In this document: positions 34,395-45,740 of the stretch, one piece after another
Layout of the letters: each line of letters starts with the position of its first letter
How positions within the stretch are numbered: position 1 is the first letter of the stretch
DNA from: Sorghum bicolor
Taxonomy: Eukaryota > Streptophyta > Magnoliopsida > Poales > Poaceae
Direction of reading: 5' to 3'
NCBI RefSeq assembly: GCF_000003195.3
Contig: NC_012878.2
Location: forward strand, 42,925,821-42,989,820
Length of the DNA: 64,000 bases
The notes under the pieces: generated by a model
Told to the model about the DNA's origin: nothing
Database searches by the model: none
The model's input: the letters and a program-made list of their open reading frames with translations, nothing else
Program-made: the position numbers and the translations under genes

Positions 34395-35085
34395 CTACTG
34401 AGTGCAACGAGACCACTTTCCCTTCCTCTGGGCATCAGGATTCTCCTCCATCGCTGCCTTCGCTAACCGCACACGCTCAAGCTTCTTCTCCCTCTCCTCC
34501 CTGTACGCAGCAACACGCATCCTTTCCTCCTCTTCCTTGTGTTCCTTCTGTAGAGCCTGCTGTCTACGTCTCTTCTCCAATATCTCCGCACACTCTGTAT
34601 CCCACTCCTTCAAGCCTTGTAGAAACCGCTTGTCTGACTCCTTGATCTTAGTGTTGATCCACTGCTCAAAATCAAACAATGGTGGAGGAGTCTACAACAA
34701 AGATAATTATTACAAAAGAAATAAATCATGATTCATATGACATAAAATACGTATTGCACAATAAAATTTCTCATAATAAAGTTACTATGGCGTTGTTGCG
34801 GTGTAGGCTCCCATACAAAATTAGAACACATCCAATCAACCTTACAAGGATCACCACAAAAGCACATGGGTCTTGGAACACCGCTAGGGAGAGGCTTTGA
34901 GTCGTACGGACTTCCAGTCATCTGGTGATAGCTACAATTTCAAACATTTTACATTCTTATAATCGAAAGCAAATAACATTAAACCCTAAACCTAGGTTTT
35001 CCATGTGTTCTACATTAAGGAAAACATAATAAAAAATGATGACAAGAGATTACCTAGGCTTACTCGCTTTACCACGCCTTGGCAT
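34395..35085 (-). pseudogene. Second MULE-borne gene: CFCGDPC zinc ribbon plus coiled coil
   Basis: Minus-strand exons. The first starts at ATG 35085 (MPRRGKASKP) and ends near 35055 at G|GTAATC. The second, from about 34921, encodes PRPMCFCGDPCKV then WMCSNFVWEP, a second GRF-like Cys-rich ribbon. The third, from 34691 (after TTGTTGTAG) to the stop at 34395-34397, encodes DFEQWIN...LKEWDTEC and then about 60 residues of Glu/Arg/Lys heptads (coiled coil) ending KGKWSRCTQ. CKV runs straight into WMCSN, where related ribbons usually have an extra 10-20 residues including RYW, so a small deletion is likely. An untranslated first exon probably ends at 35218 (AAG|GTAATC) and is separated from its promoter by solo LTR C. 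Function unknown. Confidence 0.65.
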
Positions 35086-35290
35086 GCTATCATTACATAA
35101 TACAAAAATTAGTAATCACTTTCAACACTAAGTAATAATATTTTTATTATTCCAAAATACAAGTAATATATATATCAAATCAATGCATAGAAAATAAGGA
35201 GAGGAGAGAGATTACCTTGCTAAAGAAGAATTGTGGATCAAATCCAAGTTTTGAAGGTCAAAAATAGCAATTTCAAGAGATTGGGCGGGT

Positions 35291-37664
35291 TGAAAGGTCC
35301 TTGTTTGGTTTTGGTAATTGAGTGACAACTTAGGTGGACTAATAGTGTTTATGTGAGATACACAGGAGATTAGTCCACAGGTGATTATATGATGATGGAG
35401 GAGCTCATTGCATATGAGACATGACATGGAGTCGTGTGACCAAGGTGGAGAAGATCAAGATGAGGCTTGGCTCGATGGACCGGTTGCAAGAAGTGAAGGG
35501 CAAGTTGGAGGCTTTGAAGCGAGGGACCACGTGTGACGGTGAAGCTTGAGCAAGACTTGGCACCGATGGACCGAGGCAATGGTGAAGAGCAGGTGAGGTC
35601 AAGATCGATGAACCAATACGGTCACGTGATGATATGAAGCGAATCATATCATTTGGTGATTGGTTGGTGCATGTGTTGCATCAATATTGGAGGAGATGGA
35701 ATGGAATGCGCAAGGCAAAGGTATAACCTAGGGCATTTTCATTTCACCGGTCATAGGGGTGTAGAGAAGTTTATGACCGGATTTAGGATAGATGGCCGTA
35801 CTATCAAGAGGGGCAAACTTGTTTGCATATCGGTCATCTAGTGCCACTTGAGCGATCTAACTTTGCATACGTGTTAGGATCGAGTGGCGCGGCAAGTTTG
35901 AGAGGCTAACTCCTTTGGGAAACCGTTTGTGAAAATGCTAACACACTTGCACATGGTGGTGTACACTTGGTGGTGTTGGCACGTTTGCAAAGGAGAAGGT
36001 GTTGGAGTTGATTTTGTTCAACTTGGAGAAGAGAGAGAAGTGTTTCGGTGTTCTCCGGACATTAGGATGGCTTTTAGATTAGAATACTGCTTTGATCCAT
36101 TTGTTTTGGATTGAGTATTCATATAGATTGGATAGCACTCTAAGTAAGCTTTCCAAAATATCCAAGATCATCGAATTCAGAGTTCCGAGCTAAAAGTTAG
36201 CAACCTAACAAGTTGAACTGCAGGCAGAGGACGCTGAGAGTCTGGTGCGCATAGGACGAGTCCGGTGGTACAGGACCCTGAGAGTCCGGTGCGCACAGGA
36301 CGAGTCCGGTGTCACAGGACGCTGAGAGTCCGGTGCTGCTGCAAGTTTGTGTTGCTCTCTGCGTATGCGTCCGGTGTGAAGCACCAGAGCGTCCGGTGCA
36401 ACTGTTCTAGACGCGCGTGCGTGTGCTAGCCGTTGGCGGCAACGGTCGAGTTCAAACGGCTAGTGACACGTGGCTGTTTCTAGAGTGCTACCTACAGTGA
36501 GTCCGGTGCTCACGACTTTTGCCCAGTGAAGGGGCAACAGCTAGTTTAGCCCTTGGGGCTATAAATAGAAGTGGTGGCCGGCCTTGGCTGGGGCTGAGCA
36601 CCCTTGGGACTTAGTGTCCATGCTTGGGGAGTGCTAGGAAAGCCTCTAACTCACTTGTGCTTGCAAGAGTGCGAATCAATAGCGAGTGAGTGATTCTAGT
36701 GCGTTGCATTGAGAGATTGCATCGAGTGGCACAAGGTGTTCGTGTTGCAAGCCGGTGGTGCTTGTTACTCTTGGAGGTTGCCATCTCCTAGACGGCTTGG
36801 CGGCTTGTGACTCCGTCGAAGCACGCAAGGAGATTGTGCGGTGCTCTAGAGAAGAGATTATGAGGGGTACGGTGCTCACCCCGCGGGGATCGCGAAGAGC
36901 AACTCTAGTTGAGCGAGACGTGAGGAGCGACAAGTGGTCCGGCCGGGTCAACTGCTAGAGCTTGTGGTAAGCACTCCACGTGGGAGAGTGTGACTTGCAG
37001 GTCACCACTAGCAAGAGGACCGGCGGCAACTTTGGAGCTTGTCTCAACGGGGACGTAGCTTGGTGGCAACCAAGTGAACCTCGGGAGAAAATCATCGTGT
37101 CAACATTGTTCTTCCCGTTGGTTTGCAAGTCACTAACACAAGCTTGTTCTTACATTCATATACTTGTGCTTGTGTAGTTGCTCTTGTTTTTAGTTAGTTT
37201 GTGTAGCTTGCTAGTTACCTTCTTGCTTGTGTAGCTAGAAGTAGTTCTCTTGCGTGACTAATTTGGTTTGTGTAACCTTGTTAGTCACATTGCTTAGTTT
37301 GTGTAGCTAAGTATTTTGCGCTCTCTAATTTGGCATTGGTTGCCTTGTTATTGAGCTTGCTAGTGAGCTTAGGCTTTGTGCGCTTTGCCTCACTAGTTTG
37401 TGTAGGAGCTCCCCCGGTTTGCAAAGTACTAGTTGCATAGGTTTGTGTGACCTTGCTTCTAGAATTGGTTAGGTGAGCTCTTGCTAAGGTAGCACCTTGT
37501 TTTCTTGTTTAGGATCTTTTACAAGGTGCTATAGAACTTAGATAGAGGGTTGTAGTCTTGGCTAGGCCGATAGATTTAATTCCGCATTTGTTTCGATTAG
37601 CCGGCGCGATAAATTTTAGAAAGGACTATTCACCCCCCCTCTAGCCTGCCATCTCGACCCTTCA
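35291..37664 (+). mobile_element. Solo LTR C, Ty1/copia-like, perfect TSD
   Basis: 2374 bp, TGAAAGGTCCTTGTTTGG to CTCGACCCTTCA, flanked by CGGGT on both sides (35286-35290 and 37665-37669). TATAAATA at 36560-36567 sets plus orientation. It has the same family layout as LTRs A and B, with GTCCGGTG words in U3 and a 44-bp tandem repeat. It is longer than B mainly in its downstream half. It sits in the 5' leader region of the minus-strand MULE gene. Confidence 0.92.
36233..36340. repeat. 44-bp tandem repeats in U3 of LTR C
   Basis: Units start at about 36233, 36277 and 36321 (third partial), each CTGAGAGTCYGGTGCGCAYA followed by GGACGAGTCCGGTG and a CAGGAC linker. Confidence 0.85.
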
Positions 37665-37989
37665 CGGGTGGGGGAGAGCAAGAACCCGAGAGTGAGGAGA
37701 AACAATGAGAGCATGCTTGGGAAGGGAAGCTGAGGGCGTGATTTTAAAAAATAAGCTCGGATCTGTGGCTTCAATGTCAGAGCCAAGATCTATGGCTCCG
37801 AGGTCGTTGCCTAGACCTATGGCTCTGAGGTCGGAGCCAAGATCTGGGGCGCCAAGACGTCTGCCCTCAGAGCCAAGACGCCTGGCGCCGACCCCCGGGT
37901 CCATAATTCGGTTGAAATTTCTAACGGGGCCAAATGTAAAACTTTTTTCAAAAAAAAAGCCAAATTATAAAAAAGTTAGGACATCAATA

Positions 37990-40900
37990 TGTACCTTAAG
38001 CTTTGTAGAAGAGGAGCCCTAAGGCAATGTACTCTTAGTTGGTCTCGGTTTTGTGGCCTAAGCCCTGGCTCAAAGCCTCAAACAGACGCAAACTTGTTTT
38101 TGGTCCTTGCTCTTAACTCAAAGGCTGACTGTCTCTACCACCTTGGGGATTGTTTGTATGCTAAACTAGACACTATCTACCGGATCCTCTAGAACAAAAA
38201 TTGTAGCATATTCTGTCGCAACCAAACGTGGTCACATGCTAGATTTCGTGAATCCTTGCCCTAACCACTGTTACCGTGCTAGAGCTTGCCCCGCACGCAC
38301 GCATGTCATGCGCCTACACCTCTGCCATGCTCGACTGCCTTGTTTCTACCATGTCCCGCCTTCTGGGAGAGCACTATATTCCCAAGGGGCTGTTAGAAAG
38401 GTAGTTGACTTATTTTCTCAATATGAGGCAGGGAGCGAGGTATGACTGGCCTAGTATGTTAGTGCTCATGTGGTGACGTGGACAATGATATGCATGAGAA
38501 TTCTTCAATGGCCATTATCCTGCTCTAGTCAATTCTACGGTTAGTCTACATAGGTTGAGTGTCATGATTTTAGTTAAGTTGCCCACTCATTGCATCATCA
38601 TCCGCCATAGTCACAGGTGCTAGTACCCGGTAGCCATGCCATCGCCGTTGCATGCATCCATGTTGTCATCCATGCACCTACACGTAGGAGTTAATTGAAA
38701 GCCTAAGAGTATGAGAAATTTCTTAGGCCTATGCGCAACACCAACGAGGTCCGTATTTGTTCGAATCTAGTTGACAAATCTAATGACCTCTTTTTAAATC
38801 TAACACGACCCTTGTGGGTAAGAATTTAAGAAATTCAAAGGGGGTAAGTGAATAGACACAGGCACATTTGAAATAGTGGGAACATTGGAGGCAAGCTAGA
38901 TTTAGAAAGAGAACAGAGACTCTTATGCATAATCGCCATGGTCCCCTGTGCATCCCCGCCGTGGTCTTGAATTGCTTTTTTTAGGGTGGTTCGACCGAGC
39001 CTAATTATTCGGCCAAAGGCTTTTTTTATTTTTTCGGTATTTATTTTTGTTTTATATTTTTTTCTGGAAATAAAGTCAGCTTGTAAAATATAAATGAAAA
39101 TCAAAATGAAGTCCAAAAATTATGAAATAAATTTTGTTAGAACTTTTATAAGGAGATCCACTGAGGAGATCTATACACTGGAAGCATATGAAAACACTAT
39201 GTTAGGTAATTAATGTTCACTAAATAATTATATCTAAGAAGAACACCCTATGATATTTTATAGATAATTCATGAACTCAATATAAATCTGGAAAAATCAT
39301 TGTTGGTTTAGCATGTTACTTGAAGCTTTCCCGCCAAGTTTCATTATTTATGGAGTTTACTACTGTTCAAATAATTGTGGAGGCCACATTGGATGTCCAG
39401 AAATTAGAAAATTTGTACAGTATGTTTTAGACATCAGTAGGACTATGGAAAAGGTTTGACACCTTTTAGAGCTTGCTTTAATCAGATATGATTTAAATTC
39501 TAATTTGGTTTGCATAATTATTAAGGTAGGTTATTTTTTAAAAAATCATGTTTTTTTACAATAATCTTGTCCCTAATTAAGGTAACTACAATAAAATTAA
39601 GTTTCAAGTCCAGAATACAACAATTGAGTTGGTTAATAACTACCTCTTCATTCTTGTTAGATTAATATAAGAAAGGGAATATATTTTATTTACTAAATTT
39701 GTCTTTATCTTTCTCTTAAATGTGTTGTGTTGAAAATGGAATAGAGTGCACCTGTAGTAGAGGAAGCTTTGTACCACATCTTAATTGCTTGAAATTCATC
39801 TAAACAATTAAACTTTTTATCATGTGAACTTTACGTTGCAAATGTTGCATCTATGCATCCATGTGTCTGTATGAACTCATTATGCACCTTTTATGCATGG
39901 AAGCGGAAAGTGTTGAAGCCCCACCAACCCTGTTGTCTGATCTTTTATTTTCATGCACTTGTTATGTTGTTATTATAAATTAGGTTGTAGGAGTTGGTTG
40001 AAACTTACTTGTATAAATATCCTTATCCTATTTGTCTTACTAGCATGATATGTTTTGCGTACATGCTATGCTTAGGGATTCAATAATATGTGAGCAACCT
40101 GTAGTTGCTCACAATATGTGGTATACTTATTACATTCCTACATATGACTCTAGAGGAGGAAAATAAACTGAGATCGGGAAGGGAGGTGGACTGTGGTTGA
40201 TAGGACAATAGGGTTTGGCCCTGGTTGCAATAGCCCCGCCTGTGCCATTTAAGGATCATTTGTTGTTAGACTGATGGTCAACAAGTTTGAATGCACCGAA
40301 ATCAAGGTCGCGAGTCATGGTTCACCAAGAGACCTATTTACCTTTCTTGTCGTAAGGTAGCCATGGTGGTTTACCGAACCGCTACATTGACCCCTCGGGT
40401 AGTAGGAGGGGGGGAGGAGGAGGGACTGTGGCTGTAACTCACGCGTTGAGCTTGTCATGAACATGGCCAGTGGGATTGTGGTCCTTAGGGCATCGTAGGC
40501 CAGTTCAAGCATTGTTGGATTTTTTTTTTCGACAAGAACCATTGTTGGATTGGTTTTCCTATGCAAACCCGACAGGATAAGTACAGTGCGTGTTTGTTCT
40601 ACCTAGCTACATGTGCATCTATCCCTAATACTTAATTGTGAAAATTTTAGTCTGCCTACTATTTTTTTGTCCGTCACCGACCGGTTATTTCCATGGTTTG
40701 GGTCAACCGATTTTTGGGCCTTTCGATTTTGGGCTTGATTGGGCGCTGAGCTGATTGTCGGCCGTTCGATTTGGACACGGTTCGGCGCTCAGCTGATTGA
40801 CAACACGCACGTACGCGTGCCCGACCGGCTGTCGACGGGACTCTGCCGCGGGACAACCATGTGCGGACAACGAGATAGCTAGAAGTTTGGCACTGGGCGC

Positions 40901-41420
40901 CCTGCTCCTCCTCAAGGGTGGGTACACTTGCACGCGGATGCGAATGTGACGATGGCACAACTCGTTCACGGATGCAGCTGCAGGAGCTCGACCTTCGCAG
41001 GCTCTTTGTAAAAAAAAGACGTTCGCAGGCAAGTGCGGCTGCCCGACGTGGTGCATATAAGCATGTAATGCCCAGCTCGCAACGGTGACCAGAGGCCTCG
41101 TGCTGCCACACACCAGCGATGGAGCTCTGCCCTCAATTCTCCTCTTCCTCTGATGTCTGAATTTTTTTTCTGAAATTTGTGCATAATTTGTAAATATTTT
41201 GACATATATTTCTATGGTATCTGAAATCCATAGAAATAATTTGTAAAGAAAGATTTGGTATATATTTGTATTATCCTCAAATTACACCACTATGTCCAAT
41301 AAATTACACCAAAAAAGTCATTATAAATACAATAATAAAACAATGTAAATATAGCTAAAAGATAGTTTAAGTGTATGAAAAAAATTCAGTTGACAAGAGA
41401 GGCTAAAACAACTTAATGTC
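37990..41420. other. Long AT-rich intergenic region, no supported gene
   Basis: Short frames at 37989-38192, 38236-38445 and 40315-40566 show no domain. A GC-richer patch at 40670-41150 has minus-strand frames of 136-145 codons without recognisable family or splice sites. No RNA gene and no bounded transposon was recognised. The texture suggests old decayed repeats. Confidence 0.4.
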
Positions 41421-42186
41421 ATCTAGATAGATCTTTTTTTTACCGTCTCCATATAGTGTTGTTATATGTCCTTTTTGTCTATTTTTTTTTTGTTTACCTG
41501 GTGGTCCGCTTCCACACCGCGTCTCGGACCTTGAGCGTCTCGTTGACGACCCCATTCAGCGATAGCAACGCGGCAGGGCGGCGCCCTACCACCAGCTCCA
41601 TGGAGTCCTCGTCATCGTCGAGCTCTGAGCAGTCACCCCCCGCCTCCTCTGCCATAGTGGTAGCCAGGTCGGTACTCGCTGCCCAGGATCTTGGACCAGG
41701 CTGGGTTTTTCACCGGTGGCGACTCGTGCGCGGCCCTGTCGTTCGGCGCCAGCTTCACCGGCTACGCCTTCCGTGCGGCCAGAAACGGGCCCGCCCGCCG
41801 GCTAGGGAGGCTCGAACGCCCGCAGATGTCTGACTCCTTGAAGTCTTTGCTCGCGCCACCAGTGGTGGCTGCCAGGCTCGCTGTCGGCACGACGACGCCG
41901 TGCAGCGCTTTTTCGAAGTGGAGGTACGCGCATGAAGTGGGTGTGGGTCTCACCTATATTAGGACTCCTACTCTACATTGGTTTGGACGCAAGTTATTCT
42001 AATTCGTATGAGCACGTGTTATATATATAAGTCCAGATAAAAAAAGCTCTCCATCTTTCGGTAGTTAGAGGGAGAGAGACAAAAAAATAGATGGACGAAA
42101 AAAAGAGCTTAAAATTTTGCCTCTTTATTATAGATATAGATTTGATAGTTTTTTCTCTCGTTGCAACGCACCGGCATTTTTGCTAG
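41420..42186 (+). mobile_element. Helitron 3' part with possible gene-fragment cargo
   Basis: The right end reads TCTCGTTGCAACGCACCGG, CATTTTTG, CTAG (42183-42186), T, a typical grass Helitron terminus preceded by TTATTATAGATATAGATTTG. GC-rich DNA at 41510-41940 (overlapping frames 41456-41833 and 41691-42002) is probably captured exon sequence; no family is recognised. The left limit is a guess based on the change of composition. Confidence 0.45.
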
Positions 42187-43250
42187 TTGATTCTAATTGC
42201 CACACTCCTCAGATATAGGTACCACCTGCAATTTATCTACCCTCGTAATCATGGATGTTTACATTGAATTGCAAGGTAATAAACTTAATCATGTCCGCTA
42301 AAATTTGACTATATAAGGACACATCATTAGTAAGCTTTTTGCAAAATACAATTAAACCAGCTAACAAAATATACCCTGCATATCCTTTAAGAGTCGGGAA
42401 ACTATTTCCACCATAGTTAGATTAGTGCTTATTGAGTACACTACAATACTTAGGGTTTTATTTCCTATGTTGCAGATGAGAATAAGGAGTAGTAGTCGGG
42501 TCGTCACTTCTTTGGAACCTTGTGTTGTGGTTCGAAGTAGAGGATTCCTGCTCTGTTTTGCTACATGATTCTCTCCTAGTGAGCACCGTAATGCCATTTG
42601 TGCCATCATCCGTAGTTTGTTCTTATGTTTCTCAATGTTGGTAGTTGCGTGAAGAGGCAAAACACTTAATTTTGCCATCCATCTTCTACATGACTTGTTG
42701 AACTCATGTTGCTGGCAAAAACTCTGAACTTGTATTGTAATAAACTATTTGGATCATGTGATGTATGAAATGCTCATTGTGCTGTAATTTTGTTCACTTG
42801 TTATAGATTCTGGCATGATACAGTTCTCCCTTAGTGGTGTACTCGGCGGATTACCGAGCTTAATTTGGTCCCTTGGGTACTTAGTGCCAAGACGAGTATG
42901 TTTGGGATTGACTTGTGTCGAGTTGTTCTTCCGCTACAACTTATTTTTATAAAATTTTGAATATTTTTTTAAAATATTTCTCGTCAGAATTACCACGCTA
43001 AACTTCAACTTAGTCTAGTTTACCATCTAAGAAAAATTGCAAATAAAATCGCCCAAAGTGCAAAAACAAACAGTTTTAGAAGTGGAGAGGGTAAAAAACT
43101 GGTTTACAGTTCAGTGAGTAAAATCGAACGGTCACTATAATTGACAAAAAGATATTGGACTTTTTTCAGGCTGGTATATGCCATAGTGGAACCCACGCAC
43201 AGTTGGCAAAACGTTTAAAATATTCTGCTATTGGGAGATTGACACCATGT
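42187..43250. other. AT-rich intergenic stretch
   Basis: No supported gene. One minus frame of 105 codons (42361-42678) lacks any domain. Confidence 0.45.
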
Positions 43251-43345
43251 TTGGATCGATTAGTTTGTTAACAACTAGCTAGCTAATAGTTCATAACTAA
43301 TATTAGCTGGCCCGTTATTAACTACCCAACTATATTAGCTAAAGA
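43251..43345. mobile_element. Partial Tourist-like MITE
   Basis: TTTGGATCGATTAGTTTGTTAAC...AGCTAGCTAATAGTTC...CTAATATTAGCTGGC is the left arm of a familiar grass Tourist MITE; the right arm is not identifiable. Confidence 0.4.
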
Positions 43346-43547
43346 GTGTTTTATTAGAGTTTTATGCACATTAAATATGCTGATGTGACACTATATTAAT
43401 AAAGAGAGAGATAATAAGAGTTTCATATAATTAAAGAGAGTTTCATAGAGATAAAACTCTTTTGCACTGTTTCGATATATTGGAACATCCGCTTCGGCCT
43501 CTGACCAGAACATGTCCTTGTGGGGGCGTCTGTCTCGCAGTCACAGG

Positions 43548-43846
43548 TAGGGATGAAAACGGATCGGATGCGGACGGATATCACTGATATCATATTTGTT
43601 TTCATATTTCTGGTCGGATTCGGATTCGAATACGGATAATATCAACCATGTCGGATAAGATATGATTGGATATCGACATCACAAATATACGATTTAAGTA
43701 TTCGGATACGGATACGGTATCGGATGTTGGATATTTAGACTCGGATACAGACATATCTAAACCCCTCTAAACGAATTCGGTCTCGAATACGGTCGGAAAT
43801 TATCCGTACCGTTTTCATCCCTAGTCACATACCGTTTTCATCCCTA
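43548..43846. mobile_element. hAT-type MITE with perfect 8-bp TSD
   Basis: TIR TAGGGATGAAAACGG at the left, inverse CCGTTTTCATCCCTA at the right, 299 bp, flanked by GTCACAGG on both sides (43540-43547 and 43847-43854), the 8-bp duplication expected of hAT elements. The right tip is present twice: CCCTA also ends at 43823, followed by GTCACATA and a second copy of ACCGTTTTCATCCCTA. Confidence 0.88.
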
Positions 43847-43940
43847 GTCACAGGGGTGCTCGTGTATCCTCGCACTCTCCATCCTACCCAAGGCGGCTCC
43901 CAGGACGTCGCGATGCTGGTCAACACCGACCGCCTGACAC

Positions 43941-44128
43941 TCGCTCCTCTGCCGCCTCCTATGGCGTTTGTCTCGCTAGTCTTAACGGGGTTATTAGAGA
44001 GTTTTATGGACATGAAGGTCTCATTTGGTTATTCTCGCTCCTCTGCCGTCTCCTATGGCGTTTGTCTCGCTAGTTTTAACCGGGTTATTAGAGAGTTTTG
44101 TAGACATGAAGGTCTTGTTTGGTTATTG
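43941..44128. repeat. 94-bp tandem duplication
   Basis: Copies 43941-44034 and 44035-44128 both contain TCGCTCCTCTGCCG, GGCGTTTGTCTCGCTAGT and GACATGAAGGTCT, with a few substitutions. The second copy runs into the MITE at 44112, and the first ends with just the start of that MITE. Confidence 0.85.
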
Positions 44129-44450
44129 CTGGTAAACTTTAGTCACTATCACATTGGATATTTAGATACATGTATGAAGTATTAAATATAAGTTGTTTAT
44201 AAAATTAAAAATATAGCTAGAGACTAATTTGAAAGATGATTTTTAAGTCTAATTAGTCCATGATTATACACTAATTGCAACAGTAACACATATACTAATG
44301 ATAGATTAATTAAGCTTAATAAATGCATATCGCGGAGTACCGACAAAATCTATAATTTATTTTTCTATTAGTATCGAATACCCCATGGACCACCCCATAT
44401 AACATTCGATATAATACCTATTAAACTTTAGTCCTTACAACCGAATACCT
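44112..44450. mobile_element. Tourist-like MITE
   Basis: The left end GTCTTGTTTGGTTATTGCTG, then TAAACTTTAGTCAC, is inverse-related to the right end AACTTTAGTCCTTACAACCG, then AATACCTCC. The interior has AGACTAATTTGAAAGATG and TCTAATTAGTCCATGATT, typical of the Tourist family. Confidence 0.6.
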
Positions 44451-44570
44451 CCTAAATATGCCGATGTGACACTTTATTAATGAAGAGAGATAATAAAAGT
44501 TTTATGGGAGTAGAAAGAATTTCATGGTGATAAAACACTTCCGCACTGTTCTAAAATACGACTCTCACTA

Positions 44571-45250
44571 AAAATGGCCTAAGCTACGGGCGAGTGGCAC
44601 ACCAATGACCCCACCTGTCATTAGCTATTAGCCTCATGACAGTGTGTCGTCTAACTCTTGCTTTGCTTCATGCATGGACCCAGCGGGTGCTAGTGAGACC
44701 ACCGCCATGAAGCATGCGAGCATAATTAACTGACACTGAACCAAACTAATGAAGACCAAGACTAAAGTGACCGAGACTGAAGTTTTCGGTCACTAGTTCG
44801 GTACTATTCCATGCTACCTGAACTTCTTACAGGTAGTTCGGTTATATGCCTCCAGTAACCAAAGTTAACCCAACATTTGGATTTTATCAACATACTGTAT
44901 ACTTTAAACTATAATTATTAGTGATATAATATTTATTCTAGTGGGTTTATATCAACCACGATTCTTATCACTTTATTAAATATATATTTTGTATTGTTAT
45001 TTTTGCCTTAAATAGAAAAAATATTGGTAAACTTTGCTACGAATTATAATATTTAGTATTGTTTCTGTCCAATTAGTCCGCTCGTGACCGAGACTGAACT
45101 TATTTGGTCTTGAAATTGACCAATCAATATCTTTATTTTTAAATGACCGAACTTTTGAAAAGACAGAAAAACCAATCAATTCGGTTCGATCAGACCGAAC
45201 GTCTAGGGTTACCCATCTGACTCCGCACGCTGCCAAATGACATCCTCACC
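44571..45250. other. AT-rich intergenic stretch
   Basis: No supported gene or bounded element. Words such as GACCGAGACTGAAGTTTTCGG and its loose inverse near 45085-45200 suggest an eroded inverted repeat. Confidence 0.35.
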
Positions 45251-45253
45251 AAG

Positions 45254-45484
45254 GCTTTGTTTAGTTCTTAAAATATTTTGCAAAATTTTTCAGAATCCTC
45301 ATCACATCGAATCTTGCAGCACATGCATGTAAATATAGATAAAAGAAATAAATAATTACACAGTTTACCTGTAATTTGTGTGAGACGAATCTTTTAAGCC
45401 TAGTTAGTCCAACAATATTTGTCAAATACAAATGAAAATGCTACGGTTCCTATTTTGCAAAAAAAAAGAAAGTAAACAAGGCCC
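45254..45484. mobile_element. Tourist-type MITE 1 of a pair
   Basis: GGCTTTGTTTAGTTC at the left and AAGTAAACAAGGCC at the right are inverted ends. The interior carries CATGCATGTAAATATAGATA, AATTACACAGTTT and TTTAAGCCTAGTTAGTCC. About 230 bp. Confidence 0.7.
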
Positions 45485-45513
45485 AAGATCCTCTTTTCCG
45501 TCAGCACCACTAA

Positions 45514-45740
45514 GGCCTTGTTCAGTTCCCAAAATTTTAGGTTTTCTGGTACTGTAACACTTTCATTTTTATTTGACAAATGTTATTCAATAATGACTAA
45601 CTAAGCTCAAAAGACTCATCTCGCGATTTAGAGATAAATTGTGTAATTAGTTTTTGTTTTCATCTATATTTAATGCTTCATGCATGTGCCGCAAGATTCG
45701 ATATGACGAGGAATCTTGAAATTTTTTGAAAACTAACTCC
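45514..45740. mobile_element. Tourist-type MITE 2, opposite orientation
   Basis: GGCCTTGTTCAGTTCCCAAAA at the left with the inverse GGAGTTAGTTTTCAAAAA at the right. The interior matches MITE 1 in reverse (AACTAAGCTCAAAAGACTC, TGTGTAATTAGTTTTTG, ATTTAATGCTTCATGCATG). Only about 30 bases separate the two. Confidence 0.65.

Larger units (their letters stand above)
30308..37980. mobile_element. MULE with perfect 9-bp TSD carrying two zinc-ribbon genes
   Basis: ACATCAATA flanks both ends exactly (30299-30307 and 37981-37989). The left tip CCCAATTTTTTATAATTTG and the inverse right tip CCTAACTTTTTTATAATTTG begin TIRs of about 200-250 bp that share CCGAATTATGGAC, GCGCCAGGCGTC, AGATCTTGGCTCCGACCTC and tandem GAGCCACAGATCT units. 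A 9-bp duplication with long TIRs is diagnostic of the Mutator superfamily. Removing solo LTRs B and C with their duplications leaves about 3.3 kb holding a convergent gene pair (plus 31285-33941, minus 35085-34395). No MURA-type transposase is present, so it moved non-autonomously. Confidence 0.9.
43345..44570. repeat. Dispersed duplicate of a MITE-like block
   Basis: About 43372-43490 and 44453-44565 share AATATGCTGATGTGACACT...ATTAATAAAGAGAGAGATAATA...AGTTTCAT...GATAAAAC...GCACTGTT. The second copy is split from its left part (GGTTATTAGAGAGTTTTRT, about 44080-44100) by the MITE at 44112. Confidence 0.6.

Noticed and set aside
18013..37664. LTRs A, B and C as ends of one or more full retrotransposons
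   Set aside because: All are in the same orientation, but each has its own target duplication and the DNA between them is a Helitron, the TBL gene and a MULE, not gag-pol.
40674..41111. Minus-strand frames of 136-145 codons
   Set aside because: Two overlapping frames equally open, Arg/Ala/Ser-rich, no homology recognised and no promoter.
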